Shown here in pieces: positions 1 through 11,094 of a stretch of DNA of 64,000 nucleotides (position 1 is the first letter of the stretch; each line of letters starts with the position of its first letter). The notes under the pieces are model-generated. The model searched no databases. It was not told the DNA's origin and saw only the letters and a list, made by a program, of their open reading frames with translations. Origin of the DNA: Orobanche coerulescens. Taxonomy: Eukaryota > Streptophyta > Magnoliopsida > Lamiales > Orobanchaceae. Where the stretch lies: NCBI GenBank assembly GCA_033398695.1, contig CM065815.1, forward strand, positions 7,744,501 to 7,808,500. The letters run 5' to 3'. Both the position numbers and the translations under genes were made by a program.

Positions 1-2194
1 CCTAGGAGAATCTAAAGGAAACAAACCATCAAGTAAGGACACATCTTGGTGGAATGATGAAGTTAAGCAAGCGATAAAGACCAAACGTGAATGTTATAAG
101 GTACTGGGTAAATGCTCGAGCGATGAGAATTATGAGAAGTACAAGAAAGCTCGAACAGAAGCTAAAAAGGCAGTGTGAAATGCCCGATCAAAGGTCAATC
201 AAGAATTATATGCAAGATTAGATACTAAAGAAGGGGTAAAAGATATCTATAAACTTGCTCGAATGAGAGAGAAGAAGACGCGAGATATTGGAAAAGTTAA
301 ATGTGTAAAAGATACTGACCAAAAAGTTTTGGTCCAAGATAAAGAGATAAAAGAGAGATGGAGGTCATACTTTGATACCCTATTCAATGGCCATCAAGAA
401 CAAGATATTGGGAATTTAAACATCCCCTCAAGTATGGTTAACCGAGAGTTTAAGAGAAGAATTCAAAAGGGTGAAGTGACAATTGAAAAAGATGGGGTCA
501 AAGAAAGCAGAAGGAACAGATGGTATACCTATTGAAGTTTGGAGGTGTTTGGGGGAGAGAGGGATCGAATGGATAACTATGCTTTTCAATAAGATTTGGA
601 GAAGCAATAAGATGCCATCAGCATGGAGGAAAAGTATTCTCGTCCCTTTGTATAAGAACAAAGATGATGTTCAAGATTGTTCTAATTATCGCGGAATTAA
701 ACTAATGAGTCATACCATGAAGTTGTGGGAACGAGTGATTGAACAAAGGATCAGGAAATGTGTGAAGATAACAGCAAATCAGTTTGGATTTATGCCTGGA
801 AGATCGACCATGGAAGCAATTTATCTTATCCGGCAGTTGATGGAACATTATCGAGATAAAAAGAAAGATCTGCATATGGTTTTTATTGATTTAGAGAAGG
901 CATATGATAAAGTACCAAGAGAAGTACTTTGGTGGGCCTTAGCAAAGAAGGGTGTATTGCGGAAATATATTGACATTATAAAGGACATGTATGAGGGAGC
1001 TAGTAAAAGTGTACGTACTAATGTAGGACAGATGAATTCCCTATTACGATTGGGGTGCATCAAGGATCTGCTCTTAGTCCTTTTCTCTTTGCCATAGTCA
1101 TGGACGAATTGACAAGAGAAATTCAAAATGACGTTCCGTGGTGTATGATGTTCGCAGATGATATTGTGTTGATTGATGAAACGAAGGTTGGAGTGCAATA
1201 GAAATTGGAACTTTGGCGGGATACTTTGGAAGCTCGAGGCTTTAGGCTGAGCAGAAGTAAGACTGAATATATGGAGTGTAGGTTTAGCGAAAACAGTGAT
1301 AGGGAGGCGGGGATGATCACATTTGATGGGAAAGTTGTTCATGGATCCACTTTCTTTCGGTATCTTGGATCTATTATCCAAAAGGATGGAGAGCTAGATG
1401 GCGATGTGGCTCACAGAATAAAGGCAGGGTGGTTGAAGTGGAAGAGTGCCACAGGGGTTTTATGTGATCCTGACATGCCTCATAGATTAAAGGGTAAATT
1501 TTACCGCACGGTAATTAGGCCTGCGCTGTTATATGGCACCGAGTGTTGGGCTGTAAAACAGTGTCACGTTCAAAAGATGAATGTGGCAGAGATGCGTATG
1601 CTACGATGGATGTGTGGTCATACAAAAAAGGATCGGCTCAGAAATAAGGTGATTAGAGAGAAGGTAAGAGTTGCGTCTATAGAAGACAAGATGCTGGAGA
1701 ATCGATTACGATGGTTTGGTCATGTGAGAAGAAGGCATGTTGATGCCCCAGTGAGGAGGCTAGAAAGTTGGGGAACAAGTAATGTTGTGAAAGGTAGAAG
1801 AAGACCCAAGAAATTTTGGATAAAGATGATTGAAAATGATATGCGGTTTCTTGGAATTAGAGAAAGTATGGCGATGGAGAGGCAAATGTGGCGGGAAAGA
1901 ATACGGATGGTGGATGGAATCTGATTCTTTTTTTTTTTAATCTGTATTTTTATTCCTATTTTCTTTTATTCCATGTTATCTTTTAATTTATTTTTAAGGA
2001 TTTTTTATTTTTTTCTTTTTTTCTTTTTTTTTAACATTCATTCTCTTTTTTTATTTGCTTTTTTCTCTACTTTTTTCCCTCTTTTTTCCTTTTATGTTAT
2101 TTATGTAACGATTATTGACGGTTTCAAAGTTTGATTTATGTTAGCCGACCCCAAATCATTTTGGGACTAAGGCTTAGATGTTGTTGTCGTTGTT
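1..2194 (+). mobile_element. RTE-clade LINE, 3' part (5' end outside window)
   Basis: Non-LTR retrotransposon remnant. It holds the linker, reverse transcriptase and C-terminal region of the single RTE-type ORF, followed by a T-rich 3' UTR and the characteristic plant RTE 3' end (GCCGACCCCAAATCATTTTG, then GGGACTAAGGCTTAGATG and TTG-type repeats ending near 2194). RTE elements end in short tandem repeats instead of poly(A), and this is seen here. The 5' part with the endonuclease lies left of the window, so no target-site duplication can be checked. The copy is dead: it has two in-frame stops and at least two frameshifts. Confidence 0.9.
2..1924 (+). pseudogene. RTE-type reverse transcriptase ORF, broken
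   Basis: Would copy the element's RNA at a nicked genomic target. Reading starts in frame at base 2 (motif SWWNDEVKQAIKTKR), hits TGA at 176-178, shifts by one base near 475-495, continues with [50 protein letters not shown] and [13 protein letters not shown] (RT palm motif A), and shifts back before 1055 ([19 protein letters not shown]). The catalytic MFADDIV motif lies near 1150-1170. A TAG at 1199-1201 precedes the thumb and C-terminal region (RPALLYGTECWAVK, RMLRWMCGHT, RLRWFGHVRRR), which are typical of RTE. The stop follows MVDGI at 1922. Identification rests on these motifs and the 3' tail; the breaks are seen directly. Confidence 0.9.
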
Positions 2195-2409
2195 AGCCAT
2201 CCAAATACAAGAATTGATTCCATTGAACAAACCGGCAAAAAATAAAGTTATTTAAGCTTCCGAAAACCAAATTCTCGGTACAAAAACAAATCTAACTATG
2301 AGCACAGCCATCCAAATACAAGAATTGATTCCATAGAACAAACTGGCACAAAATCAAGTTATTTAAGTTTCCGAAACCCAAATTCTCAGTACAAAAACAA
2401 ATCTAACTA
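2195..2409. repeat. Tandem duplication, about 111-bp period, two copies
   Basis: Copy 1 starts at 2195 (AGCCATCCAAATACAAGAAT) and copy 2 at 2306 with the same sequence; both end in CAAAAACAAATCTAACTA. They differ at only a few positions (for example CCATTGAACAAACC versus CCATAGAACAAACT). The repeat directly abuts the LINE end. Part of the last motif (acaaatctaacta) recurs once more at about 2418-2430. No coding potential is evident. From 2430 to 3043 I see only AT-rich non-coding sequence. Confidence 0.8.
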
Positions 2410-3043
2410 ATGTAGACAACAAATCTAACTAAGTTTACGATCACAGCCCAGTTTCTCCAAATCAAGAACAAACCAACAAACAAAAACAAAGAACAAACAC
2501 AAAAATCACTAATGTAGACCGTTCGATTATCAACAAAACGATATTCAAGTATGCTCAAACCTTCATTTACATCAGCATCGAAGAATCGTATGACCTCAAC
2601 TCCATACAAAAAATAGTAGTAACGCATAAACGAAGAATGTACGGCAAATTAAAATCGGAATACCACATCGGAATTGACCTTCAAAACGCATCGATATGCA
2701 GAGAAAACCAATCATAAAATTTCACAAATAAAAAATTATATCGTCAGATTTTATCCCGATCCCTGGATTAAAATTAATCATAATACGGTAGCTTGCCTTT
2801 ACCTGAATATATTGCGTGCGGAGAAATCTCAAATTGTTGATTTCGCTACCCTTTTTTTGTTTTTATGCTGATCCTTTCTGTAAGAATCTATTCCACGCGA
2901 AAATAAATAAAATTATTTAAGCAAAAATATTCTAAAGGTAATAAACGTTGGATATAGAGTTGGGATGATCTGGGGGTTGATCGATAGTTGTCTCTTGACT
3001 TTCAACAGAAAAGCAATGATGTGTCACGCGCACTTTCTGCGCC

Positions 3044-3060
3044 TGTGGGAGTTGGTTATT
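3044..3060 (+). repeat. SINE target-site duplication, left copy
   Basis: TGTGGGAGTTGGTTATT, identical over 17 nt to 3300-3316 on the other side of the SINE. Confidence 0.85.
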
Positions 3061-3299
3061 TTTTTTTTTTTTTTGATGACCGGGTTGAATCGCAGAGGGT
3101 TGTAAATCCTCATTCCTATCACGGTTAAATCGCAGGTTATCGCCAGAACCCGGTTTTGAGGATGCTTCAACTGAATAAACATACAAGGTTTAAATCCCTG
3201 AAAAGAGCGGATGCTCCCACGAGGATTCGAACCCACGCTGCATGCCACCAGCGCGAAAGATATCCCCCTCCTTTGCCACTGAGCTATGCCCTGGGGGAT
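3061..3299 (-). mobile_element. tRNA-derived SINE with perfect 17-bp target-site duplication
   Basis: On the minus strand this has a Pol III A box TAGCTCAGTGGC (3275-3286) and B box GGTTCGAATCC (3223-3233), then about 150 bp of unrelated body and an A-run (T-run 3059-3074 on the plus strand). It is flanked by identical 17-bp repeats TGTGGGAGTTGGTTATT at 3044-3060 and 3300-3316. Head, tail and TSD together define a short interspersed element mobilised by LINE machinery. The head looks tRNA-related, but the cloverleaf is not clean, so this is not called a tRNA gene. It seems a fairly recent insertion because the TSD is unbroken. Confidence 0.85.
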
Positions 3300-3333
3300 T
3301 GTGGGAGTTGGTTATTTCGTCTAGTACTCGGAG

Positions 3334-3745
3334 GGTGTTCAAAACCGGATATCCGGAATTTCGGATATCCGAAATTTCGGATATTCAAAAATTCGGATAG
3401 CAGATTTTGATATCCGAAATATGTATTCGAAATTTCGGATACGGATATCGGATGTCCGAATATCCGAAAAAAATATTCGGATTCGGATAACGGATATACG
3501 AATATCCGAAAAAAATTCGAATATGGATATCGGATATCCGAATATCCGAATACCTTCTACTATTTAAAATATAAAAAATATAAATTTTAGGATTTCTCGG
3601 ATATTTCGGATATCCGAATATCCGATTTTTCTGAAAAGTACTATCCGATATCCGAATCCAAAATTTCGGATATCCGAATTTTTGGATATCCGGAACTTCA
3701 GATTTTCGGATATTTCGGATTGGATATCGGATATTTTTTAACACC
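3334..3745. mobile_element. hAT-like non-autonomous element built of GGATATCCG words
   Basis: Terminal inverted repeats are short: GGTGTTCAAAACC at the left and, reverse-complemented, GGTGTTAAAAAATATCC at the right. Candidate 8-bp duplications actcggag / tcttggag match at 6 of 8 positions. The interior consists almost only of the palindromic words CGGATATCCG and CGAAATTTCG, with about 60 bp of AT-rich spacer. The same style of element, each with its own word and with perfect 8-bp TSDs, occurs several more times in this window, which supports a hAT assignment. No coding sequence; long open frames across it are by-products of the short-period repeat. Confidence 0.6.
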
Positions 3746-3753
3746 TCTTGGAG

Positions 3754-4660
3754 ACATTCAGAGTAAAGATCCAAAACGAGTTAATCAAGTCGAATAGCGA
3801 CAAATCCGATTCGACTCGAAATAATATCGATTCGTGTTGGGTATTACACAAAATAAGTAACAAGTTGAGTTTGAAACTCGGCTTCAAATTATTTTGGACT
3901 GACTTTACGTTGGGTAATTTGAATCGATATCAAGCGGGTATTGGTTCTATGATCATTTTTTATATATATTTTAATTTCATGTTAGAGTAATTTCAAGCCG
4001 AGTCGGGTATCACTCGAAATAATATCAATTTTGAATACTATGAACCGAACTTATTATTTCATGCCGGTTTTTTAGTTCGACGAGTTTCGAACTACTCGAT
4101 TCATTTGCAGTTTTAATCTATAGTATATAAAAGTATGGCGTCATAGGCAGCTGTAGATATGGGATTGGTGGGAAATAAAAGCTTGAATGAATATTCCAAG
4201 TAGGGGAAGATCGAGGAATTTAACTTACAAGGGACCAATATAGTATGAACAAACAAAAGAAACTAAACTCTAGTAATAAAAAATATTGATGTTATTAATT
4301 TTAGGAGAGCCAAATACAAAAATAATATTATCGACATAAATAAAGACTAAGCTCTAGTAATAAAGAATAGTTTGTACTAATTTTAGGGGAGCCAAATACA
4401 TAAATAATTTTTCTAATATATAATTTTTTGAAACAAATATAGTTGAGGACTAAATTGTAAAACAATAGTTGTAGATCCCCATTTCACGACCTAAAGAGCC
4501 AAATAACAAACATGACAAACATACCGACAAGAATATGCTATACGGTATAATCATAAGATGTTAGATAGGGGAATAAAATATAAATATTATATGCATACAA
4601 TACTGGCAACGCTTTTTACTAATTTATAAAATTCACATTACTTTTTTTATCGGTAAATGT
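3754..4660. other. AT-rich intergenic stretch without recognised features
   Basis: No convincing coding frame, RNA gene or transposon end. One weak internal direct repeat is visible: gagccaaatacaaaaataat near 4308 and gagccaaatacataaataat near 4389, each preceded by similar text, which suggests an old local duplication of about 80 bp. Confidence 0.5.
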
Positions 4661-4662
4661 TA

Positions 4663-4849
4663 CTCCCTCCGTCCCATTTCAATTGGCCTACTTTTCTTAT
4701 TGGGTTGTCTCATTTCAACTGCACCTTTCCCAAGATGGCAAGCAATTAACGCACAAAAAGGTGGGACATGTTACTTTTTCACTAAAAACAAACACTTTCT
4801 TAATCTACATACAAAAAGAAAAAGACCAATTGAAATGGGACGGAGGGAG
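4663..4849. mobile_element. Stowaway MITE (Tc1/mariner type)
   Basis: A 187-bp element with perfect long terminal inverted repeats beginning CTCCCTCCGTCCCATTTCAA and ending in its complement, flanked by the TA dinucleotide (4661-4662 and 4850-4851). CTCCCTCCGT plus a TA target is the hallmark of plant Stowaway MITEs. It encodes nothing and would depend on a mariner-like transposase elsewhere. Confidence 0.95.
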
Positions 4850-5217
4850 TATTAATTTGTTAGTTGTTATTAATAGTTAATTCACCAAACACTGAATACT
4901 CCTGGACTTCTTAACTCCAACACCCTTATCACCAAACCATCTTATATAGAGGTGCCCAAAACGACCCAACCCAAGGTCGACCGACCAGCACGGTACCGAC
5001 CGTGCAGACCGGACCGGTGACCCGTGCGACCCGTCGACCCGGACCCGTGGTATACACGGGTGGTCCGGGTCGAGGTTTTCCCTACCCGTCGACCCGGCGG
5101 AAATGTAAAAAAAAAAAAATTTGAAAAATGGCCGTTGGACCCGGCGGGTCGGACTCGTGACCCGGGGGGTCTAACGGCTAGTGCAGTTTTTTTAAAAAAA
5201 AAAATTTTTTTCCTATC

Positions 5218-5225
5218 TATAAATA
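5218..5225 (+). promoter_or_regulatory. TATA box of the hAT transposase gene
   Basis: TATAAATA, preceded by poly(A)/poly(T) tracts and followed about 110 bp later by the first ATG at 5336. The spacing leaves room for a start site near 5250 and an 85-bp leader. Inferred from position and sequence only. Confidence 0.6.
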
Positions 5226-5335
5226 CCTCCCTCCCCAACATATTTTTTTTTCACACCTTCAATATTATCTATCTCTCAAACTCTCATTGCTAATTGCTAT
5301 ACTACTTAATCTCTCTTTTTTCGCATTTAATCATT

Positions 5336-5682
5336 ATGTCGAGTTCTGACAAGGGAAAGGGTATTGCTACATCTCCCAAAAAATCTAAAATGTCCAAGTT
5401 CGAGCGAATGGGTCTTTGGGGCAAATCGAAGAAACCATCTGGAATAATTATTCGGGAGCCCCAAAACCAAACTCCACCCGGTTTTGAAAATGAAAGTCAA
5501 GAAGCTGAATATGATGATATACATGAAAATATCAATTACGGTAGTACAACAACTACCAGTGAAGAAGAAGTTGATCTCTGGGGATTTCGACGTGTCCCGA
5601 ATCGTCAACAACTGCAAAACATCGACGAAGAAATGGACCATGAAATCGATGAAGCTATGTTAAATCAAACATATGCAACATT
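5336..5682 (+). pseudogene. hAT transposase N-terminal exon, cut by LTR retrotransposon
   Basis: Starts at ATG 5336 in the context tcattATGTCG and reads MSSSDKGKGIATSPKKSK, a Ser/Lys-rich N-terminus, then an acidic stretch (EEEVDLWGF, DEEMDHEIDE). After about 115 codons the frame is broken at 5683 by the LTR of element A, and it resumes at 46342. The N-terminus alone is not diagnostic; the call depends on its place downstream of a hAT inverted repeat and on the continuation across the insertion, where the conserved hAT block is seen. Not functional. Confidence 0.75.
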
Positions 5683-6237
5683 TGTAACACCCCAATTCAC
5701 AACTGGGACATTACACGCCGTAGAACCCTCGTGAGGTCTACCCATATAAACCACAATGTAATCCCAAATGATGCACTCAAAAGTAAATAAGGCTGTGGCC
5801 TCGGCCAAAACATTTTAACGGAGTACATGAGCAGAAGTTAAATACCAATTCATTGCCCACGCAGGGGACTTAAACCAAGTTTCAAAAATAAACAGTCTAA
5901 CTTCATTACTCGACCATGCAATGACAAAACATAAAAATACAGACTCGAGCCACATCATCAAGCCAGCCCATCCTTTGCGTGCATGTCCCGTGCCTGCTCC
6001 TCAGCCCTCCCGGTACCTGAAATGCATAAGACGCATTTCCCCCATTTAAGGGGTTAGCATTCGAATAGTTAGTGCAAGTACAAATTTACACTATATTATA
6101 TACAAATACGGTTTTTACACAATCATCTCAATCAGAAATCATTTGCCATAAATATTCCGGAATACTACATTGGCAATCAAATCAGTTCCAATCGTCACAA
6201 TCGTCACGATATCACAAAATCACAACTGGTATCCCGT

Positions 6238-6460
6238 GGCCGTACCCCTTAGTATCGACCCCCAGACATCCCGTCGAACACTCTGGGTGGGATACCACTT
6301 CCGCGGCCGTACCCCTTAGTATCGACCCCCAGACATCCCGTCGGACACTCCGGGTGGAAGTTCAATCACACACGCACCCAAGTTCCCTTACGCGGCCGTA
6401 CCCCTTAGTATCGACCCCCAGACATTCCGTCGGACACTCCAGGTGGAAAGAACACAACTC
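6238..6460. repeat. Three-fold repeat inside element A LTR
   Basis: Three units start with GGCCGTACCCCTTAGTATCG at 6238, 6305 and 6394 (spacing 67 and 89). Each contains the core CCCCCAGACAT and a variant of CGGACACTCCGGGTGG. In the other LTR the corresponding block is at about 37301-37440 and 39033-39090, split by element E. Function unknown; it lies downstream of the presumed promoter, so possibly in R/U5. Confidence 0.8.
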
Positions 6461-7082
6461 ACGCACCCAAAAATCACAATTCATCATTCATTTCGAAAAT
6501 CACAACATACATAAAGAAATGTAATACATGTACTTGCCTTGAATAAGACGAAACGAAGGAAACAACGAAGGAATAGGTTTTGGTCCGAACAATCCTCCCA
6601 AATCCGTTCCTAACACAATAACGGTATACAACAAGTCTCAATAATGCGGAAAGGTAAGAATTAATCCTAATTCTACCCGTTGGGGCAATTCATCGGACAC
6701 CAAGAGTGCATAAGGAAATGAAATCGGTCAACGGTGTAATAACGGGATTTCATCCCATCCAATAACAAGAAAATCAAGGGTCACGAGTATACTATCAAAA
6801 TCTAACAACAACATCGGTTAAATCGGATTAAAATACAAGATCACCACCAAACCCTCCCCAAAATCATACTAGGGTTAAAGGAGTTCTTACCTCTTGAAGA
6901 TTCAAGCACTCTAATCCGAAGAACACGTGTTGGATCCACAATCCGAGCTACACGATCGAAAGGAGGTGAAGAAAATCACACAATCAAGTGGTAGATGGAG
7001 AAAAATCCCCCTCTCAAACCTCTCTCTCTCGTACGGTGGAAGGAAGGAAGAAAAATGAGGGACTCACGCTGAATAAAAACGC

Positions 7083-7090
7083 AGATATAG
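7083..7090 (-). promoter_or_regulatory. TATA-like box, element A LTR
   Basis: Minus-strand CTATATCT, about 40 bp downstream of the palindrome array. Weak match; chosen because equivalent positions in LTRs B, C and D carry clear TATA boxes. Confidence 0.4.
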
Positions 7091-7127
7091 CGCTGACCGC
7101 ATTGTGTGCTGCGGCCGAGCTGAAGTG

Positions 7128-7405
7128 TGCCGCGGCACAGGGCCAAAAATTGCGCCCAGTGATCGGCAGACCGCTCGGTGTGCCGCGGCCCAGCTAAAGT
7201 GTGCCGCGGCCCTGCCGGCATGTGCCGCGGCACACGGTACAGTAGGTTTGGCCGATAAGTGCAACACGAGTGCGCCGCGGCCCGAACGAGTGTGCCGCGG
7301 CAGTGTGCCGCGGCCCCGCCGGCATGTGCCGCGGCACACGGTACAGTCTGCTCGGCCAGGTACTGGGCAATGTGTGTGCCGCGGCGCACAATCCTTGTGC
7401 CGCGG
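7128..7405. repeat. Array of ten CCGCGG palindromes in element A LTR
   Basis: Ten CCGCGG cores, most within the larger dyad GTGCCGCGGCAC or its half-variant GTGCCGCGGCCC, are packed into about 280 bp and separated by irregular 10-40 bp fillers. Two fillers share CACACGGTACAGT. In the minus-strand element this block is upstream of a TATA-like site at 7083-7090, so it occupies the U3 promoter/enhancer position. The other LTR has the same array, interrupted by F (39720-39760 and 45577-45840). Confidence 0.85.
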
Positions 7406-7940
7406 CCCACACCCCCCCTTGGGTCCCAAAATGATGAAAAATGAACCGGGAAGAGAATAAAAGCAATAGAAATCGATATTTGGGCAACAATAACACGAAA
7501 TGGAAGTACGGAAACCCCAAACGATCCGAGGTACGCCACCACAATCGAACAAGGAATAAATTCCCTAAACTTATAGGAAATTACAAAAACGGCCCAAACA
7601 TCCGAAAATCACGATACAACGTCGGATTAACAATCCGGAGCTCACAACATGCTCTACTCCACCATACGAACTCATGGAAATAGGAAAAATGATAAAATCG
7701 GACGAGTTTAACGAGAATCGAATACACATGCGATAGAATATAATTCAAGGTGAAATTACGCAAAAACATCATCGAGACTCATCCCAACGGAGAAACTCCA
7801 AGAATAAAATAGATTCAGAATTCTAAAACAGTGCCAAGCGAGTTGTCCGAAACGAATATATACCGAAAATAGAAAATACCAAAAGTAGAAAACACGGATA
7901 TTACATTATCTCCCCCTAAAAATAAGTTTCGTCCCGAAAC

Positions 7941-8102
7941 TTACAACACGAATAACTCGGGGTATCTCGATCTCATACTCTCTTCCGTCTCCCACGTGGC
8001 TTCCTCGGACCCATGCCTCGACCATTGCACTTTAACCAAATGAATGGTTTTGTACCTGAGTTGCTTCACCCGACGCTCTAAGATCTGTATCGGCCTCTCC
8101 TC
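7941..8102 (-). pseudogene. Element A pol C-terminus (chromodomain-like tail)
   Basis: Last 53 codons of A's polyprotein, cut from the rest by element B. It contains ERPIQILERRVKQLR, VKVQWSRHGSEEATWE and RYPELF, then TAA at 7941-7943, 36 bp before the LTR. The pattern VKVxWxxHGxEEATWE is the divergent chromodomain found at the end of Tekay/Del-type integrases, thought to guide integration to chromatin marks. The reading frame of this piece is intact. Confidence 0.75.
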
Positions 8103-9758
8103 TGTAACACCCCAAACTAGGCGGATATTACAGTGCCGTGGAACCCCAACTGGGACCCACCAGGCGGATGAAAATGAATGAATTACACAGGGCGAATGTA
8201 GTACCGAACCACATTACAACATTAATTACTCCGATGAGGAGTTTCATACAACACACCCAGGATAATACAGAATACATGTATATTTTATATGAAGATAAAA
8301 TACACAACACTGAATGAAACGGAATAACCAAGTGAAAATCTGCAGCGGAAAATAAATGACAACAATAGGAATGGTGAAAGGATTTGGGGCCCCTACTAGT
8401 ATCACTGGGACTCCTCCGTCAATATGTTATTCCGTGCTTTTGCCTTGCCATGACACGAAAAACAAAATCCCCAAACGGGGTCGATTACCTGAGAACAACA
8501 ATCCTCAAGGGTTGAAAAATACACAATCATGATATATCTGAAGTTATGAATTATCCTGTCGAAACATACGCAATCAAACATGCTATATGAATCAACTATC
8601 AGTACGGCTCAAAGGAATGGCGCCACACTACGTCCGGGATGGAAATGTGTTCGTGCACAAGCCACCAACGAGTATCGATCGAATACACGTGTGGTCTTGT
8701 ACCTAATCAGTCTCACGAAGCCATCAACTCGTGTGCACAGTCCAATGTGAGGCCATCAACCAACACACGACTATAATGTGCCCGACATGAAAATCCTACA
8801 CATACCAACCGGCACGCCAGTATGACCCGGAATGCCACGATATAACAAAAGTGACAACGAAAATGAATAATGACTCACCAAGATTAAATGATGGTGAAAT
8901 GAATGACAGCTTAATGAAATGATTGGAACCGTCGTTCCTTATGACTGAGATGATTAATTGACAATGACAAGTTTTGATACGGTTAATACAATGATGAATG
9001 AGTTACGATTATGAATGAACAACAACAAAAGGAATGAATATCCTTTTAACCGAGTAAGAATTAACTTACACAATACCGATGAAGAATGTCCGTCCACGAA
9101 CAACGTCCTAAGTGAAATACCGGTCGCTCGAACAACCTTGAATAACAATAATTACCAACAACCGTTCAATACACGTATCAAGCAACTAAACACGACTAAC
9201 CCAAAGGTCGAAAACAGCGATAATCAAACTCATAGGCAATTCCAACGAATACATAACCAACCACACAACTTCGAAAATATCGATCCGAACATGTCGAAAC
9301 CAACACCAAATTGAGTATTTCGAACTAACAAAACACTTCAATGATATCAATAATCCATCAGAATTCATAATTCATGATTACAACAACATCAATCGGAAAA
9401 TCCCCGATTAACCGAAGTCAACCCCAAGGGTTCTTGAAATAATTCGAAAATAACCATTAAATCCGTAGGAATGTATTTATCGAGGTAGATAATCCATATC
9501 TAACATATTCCAATGATAATCGAGCTTACGAAGAAATCGGAAGGAAAAACCCAAAAATCCGAAATTCTAGATCCAAGAGATTAATACCTTGATTCGATGT
9601 TAAGGAGATGATGAAGTGATGATAATCCAACTCAAAGACTTGAAGATGATGATGGATGATAGAAGCTCGAAGAGAACTCTCCAAAATGCCCGAAATCGCC
9701 CGAAGTCGCACCAAAAACGAAAGGAAGTGAGAAATGACGAAACTCAGGCCAACTGTCC

Positions 9759-9768
9759 ATTATATAGC
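9759..9768 (-). promoter_or_regulatory. TATA box of element B 3' LTR
   Basis: Minus-strand GGCTATATAAT, immediately downstream of the palindrome array. The copy in the 5' LTR is at 17416-17424 and would drive B's genomic RNA. Confidence 0.65.
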
Positions 9769-9777
9769 CACTCCAGG

Positions 9778-10345
9778 TTAGCGTGCGCTAGCCCCTTATG
9801 CGTAGCGTGCGCTAACGGGAAATTTGGGTATTCCAGTACCCACTGCCCGAACGCGGTAGCGCGCGCTACGTACCTTTTTGTAGCGTGCGCTACGGCCATA
9901 TCATTAGCGTGCGTTAATACTCATAGTTAGCGTGCGCTAACGAATTATTTGATGCCCAGTACTGGAATCCAGAAACTATCAGTCCTCTGATCTGACCTCG
10001 ATAGCGTGCGCTACGACCAACAAGTAGCGTGCGCTACTATACCGCCTGCGTACGCTAAAAACCACTCCTAGCGTGCGCTATGAATAAATTCAATTCAGTC
10101 CAGTAGTCACTGGATTCAACCTGATCCGACCTTAGCGCGCGCTACACCAAATATTAGCGTGCGCCACTATAACCCACTAGCGCGCGCTACTTACCATTCG
10201 TAGCGTGCGCTACTTATATCTCACTGCAGGTCGGTACCTTACGGGTGCGGCCTGTAACCTTAGCGTGCGCTAAATCTGAGTGGTAGCGTGCGCTACCTAT
10301 ACCCAATTAGCGTACGCTAAAAGGAGTACGTAGCGTGCGCTACTC
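9778..10345. repeat. Array of about 18 TAGCGTGCGCTA palindromes, element B 3' LTR
   Basis: About 18 copies of TAGCGTGCGCTA or TAGCGCGCGCTA (and one-base variants such as GCGTACGC) in 570 bp, spaced 15-60 bp with unrelated filler. Many are flanked by G/C to give GTAGCGTGCGCTAC, a near-perfect dyad. The array lies upstream of the TATA box in the element's direction. Not a simple tandem repeat: only the word is conserved. Confidence 0.9.
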
Positions 10346-10605
10346 CTCACGCACAGCTCGCAACGAAAATGACAATGATGATAAACACGACACGAAACTC
10401 CAATCAGATTAGTGATGAATGATGATTGATACACGATACAATTACTCTGAATGATGAATACTATGACTGAATATGAGTGACAAATGATCAATAATGAGTG
10501 AAATTACTGAGTATCAATTACTGAATGATAAATACTGAATGATAATTACTGAATTACAACCGGGTATTACATACACCCCCCCTTAAAAGAGTTTCGTCCC
10601 CGAAA

Positions 10606-11094
10606 CTAAGGGTCAAACAACTCGGGATAACTCTCCCGCATACTATCCTCGGTTTCCCACGTAGCCTCTTCGACTCCGTGTCTAGACCACTGAATTTTAA
10701 CCAAAGGAATCGTCTTAATCCTCAACTGCTTGATTCGCCGCTCTAAAACTCGTATAGGACGCTCCTCATATGAATGATCGTCGGCGATCTCGATTTCATC
10801 GAACTGAAGTACGTGACTCGGGTCGGCAACATACTTCCGCAACTGAGAGACGTGAAACACAATATGAATTCGGCTTAACGCCGGAGGTAAAGCCAATCGA
10901 TAAGCTAACTCTCCTACTCGATCCAAAATCTCGAACGGTCCAATGAATCTCGGACTCAACTTTCCCCTCTTCCCAAAACGGAAGATACCACGACTCGGGG
11001 ATACCTTGACCAACACATGGTCACCAGCCTCGGACTCTAATGGTCGACGACGGTTATCTGCATATGATTTCCATCGACTCTGAGCTGTCAACAA
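10606..11094 (-). pseudogene. Element B integrase C-terminus and chromodomain-like tail
   Basis: Uninterrupted frame covering the end of B's polyprotein. It has the integrase C-terminal GDHVLVKVSPSRGIFRFGKR, SPRFIGPFEILDRVGELAYR and VFHVSQLRKYV, then ERPIRVLERRIKQLR, VKIQWSRHGVEEATWE and SYPELFDP followed by a stop at 10606. It closely parallels 22701-22949 in element C. Upstream the frame is broken, so the fragment is not independently meaningful. Confidence 0.85.

Larger units (their letters stand above)
5683..7905 (-). repeat. Element A 3' LTR (2,223 bp)
   Basis: Bounded by TGTAACACCCC at 5683 and ATATTACA at 7905 on the plus strand. It matches 36741-37440, 39012-39783 and 45557-46336 of the other LTR apart from small indels. 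In the element's own direction it holds the CCGCGG palindrome array (7405-7128), a TATA-like stretch CTATATCT (7090-7083), and further down a three-fold repeat (6238-6460). Confidence 0.9.
8103..10571 (-). repeat. Element B 3' LTR
   Basis: 2,469 bp, nearly colinear with 15749-18230. Differences are mostly 1-3 bp indels next to CG/CNG positions (for example attcgaaaa versus attccgaaaa). Contains the TAGCGTGCGCTA array at 9778-10345 upstream (minus direction) of TATA at 9759-9768. Confidence 0.95.

Noticed and set aside
3223..3290. Functional tRNA gene on the minus strand
   Set aside because: A and B boxes match, but there is no acceptor pairing, and the sequence continues into a body with an A-tail and a TSD, so it is a SINE.
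3385..3774. A 129-codon minus frame of Tyr/Pro/Asp/Ile repeats
   Set aside because: Translation of GGATATCCG words in a hAT-like element, no start context or homology.
5294..5335. An earlier start for the hAT transposase
   Set aside because: The frame is open upstream but has no ATG before 5336.
6976..7552. Several long overlapping frames on both strands rich in Cys, Arg, His, Ala
   Set aside because: They run through the CCGCGG palindrome array; GC-rich repeats lack stops by composition, and the frames differ in the two LTR copies.
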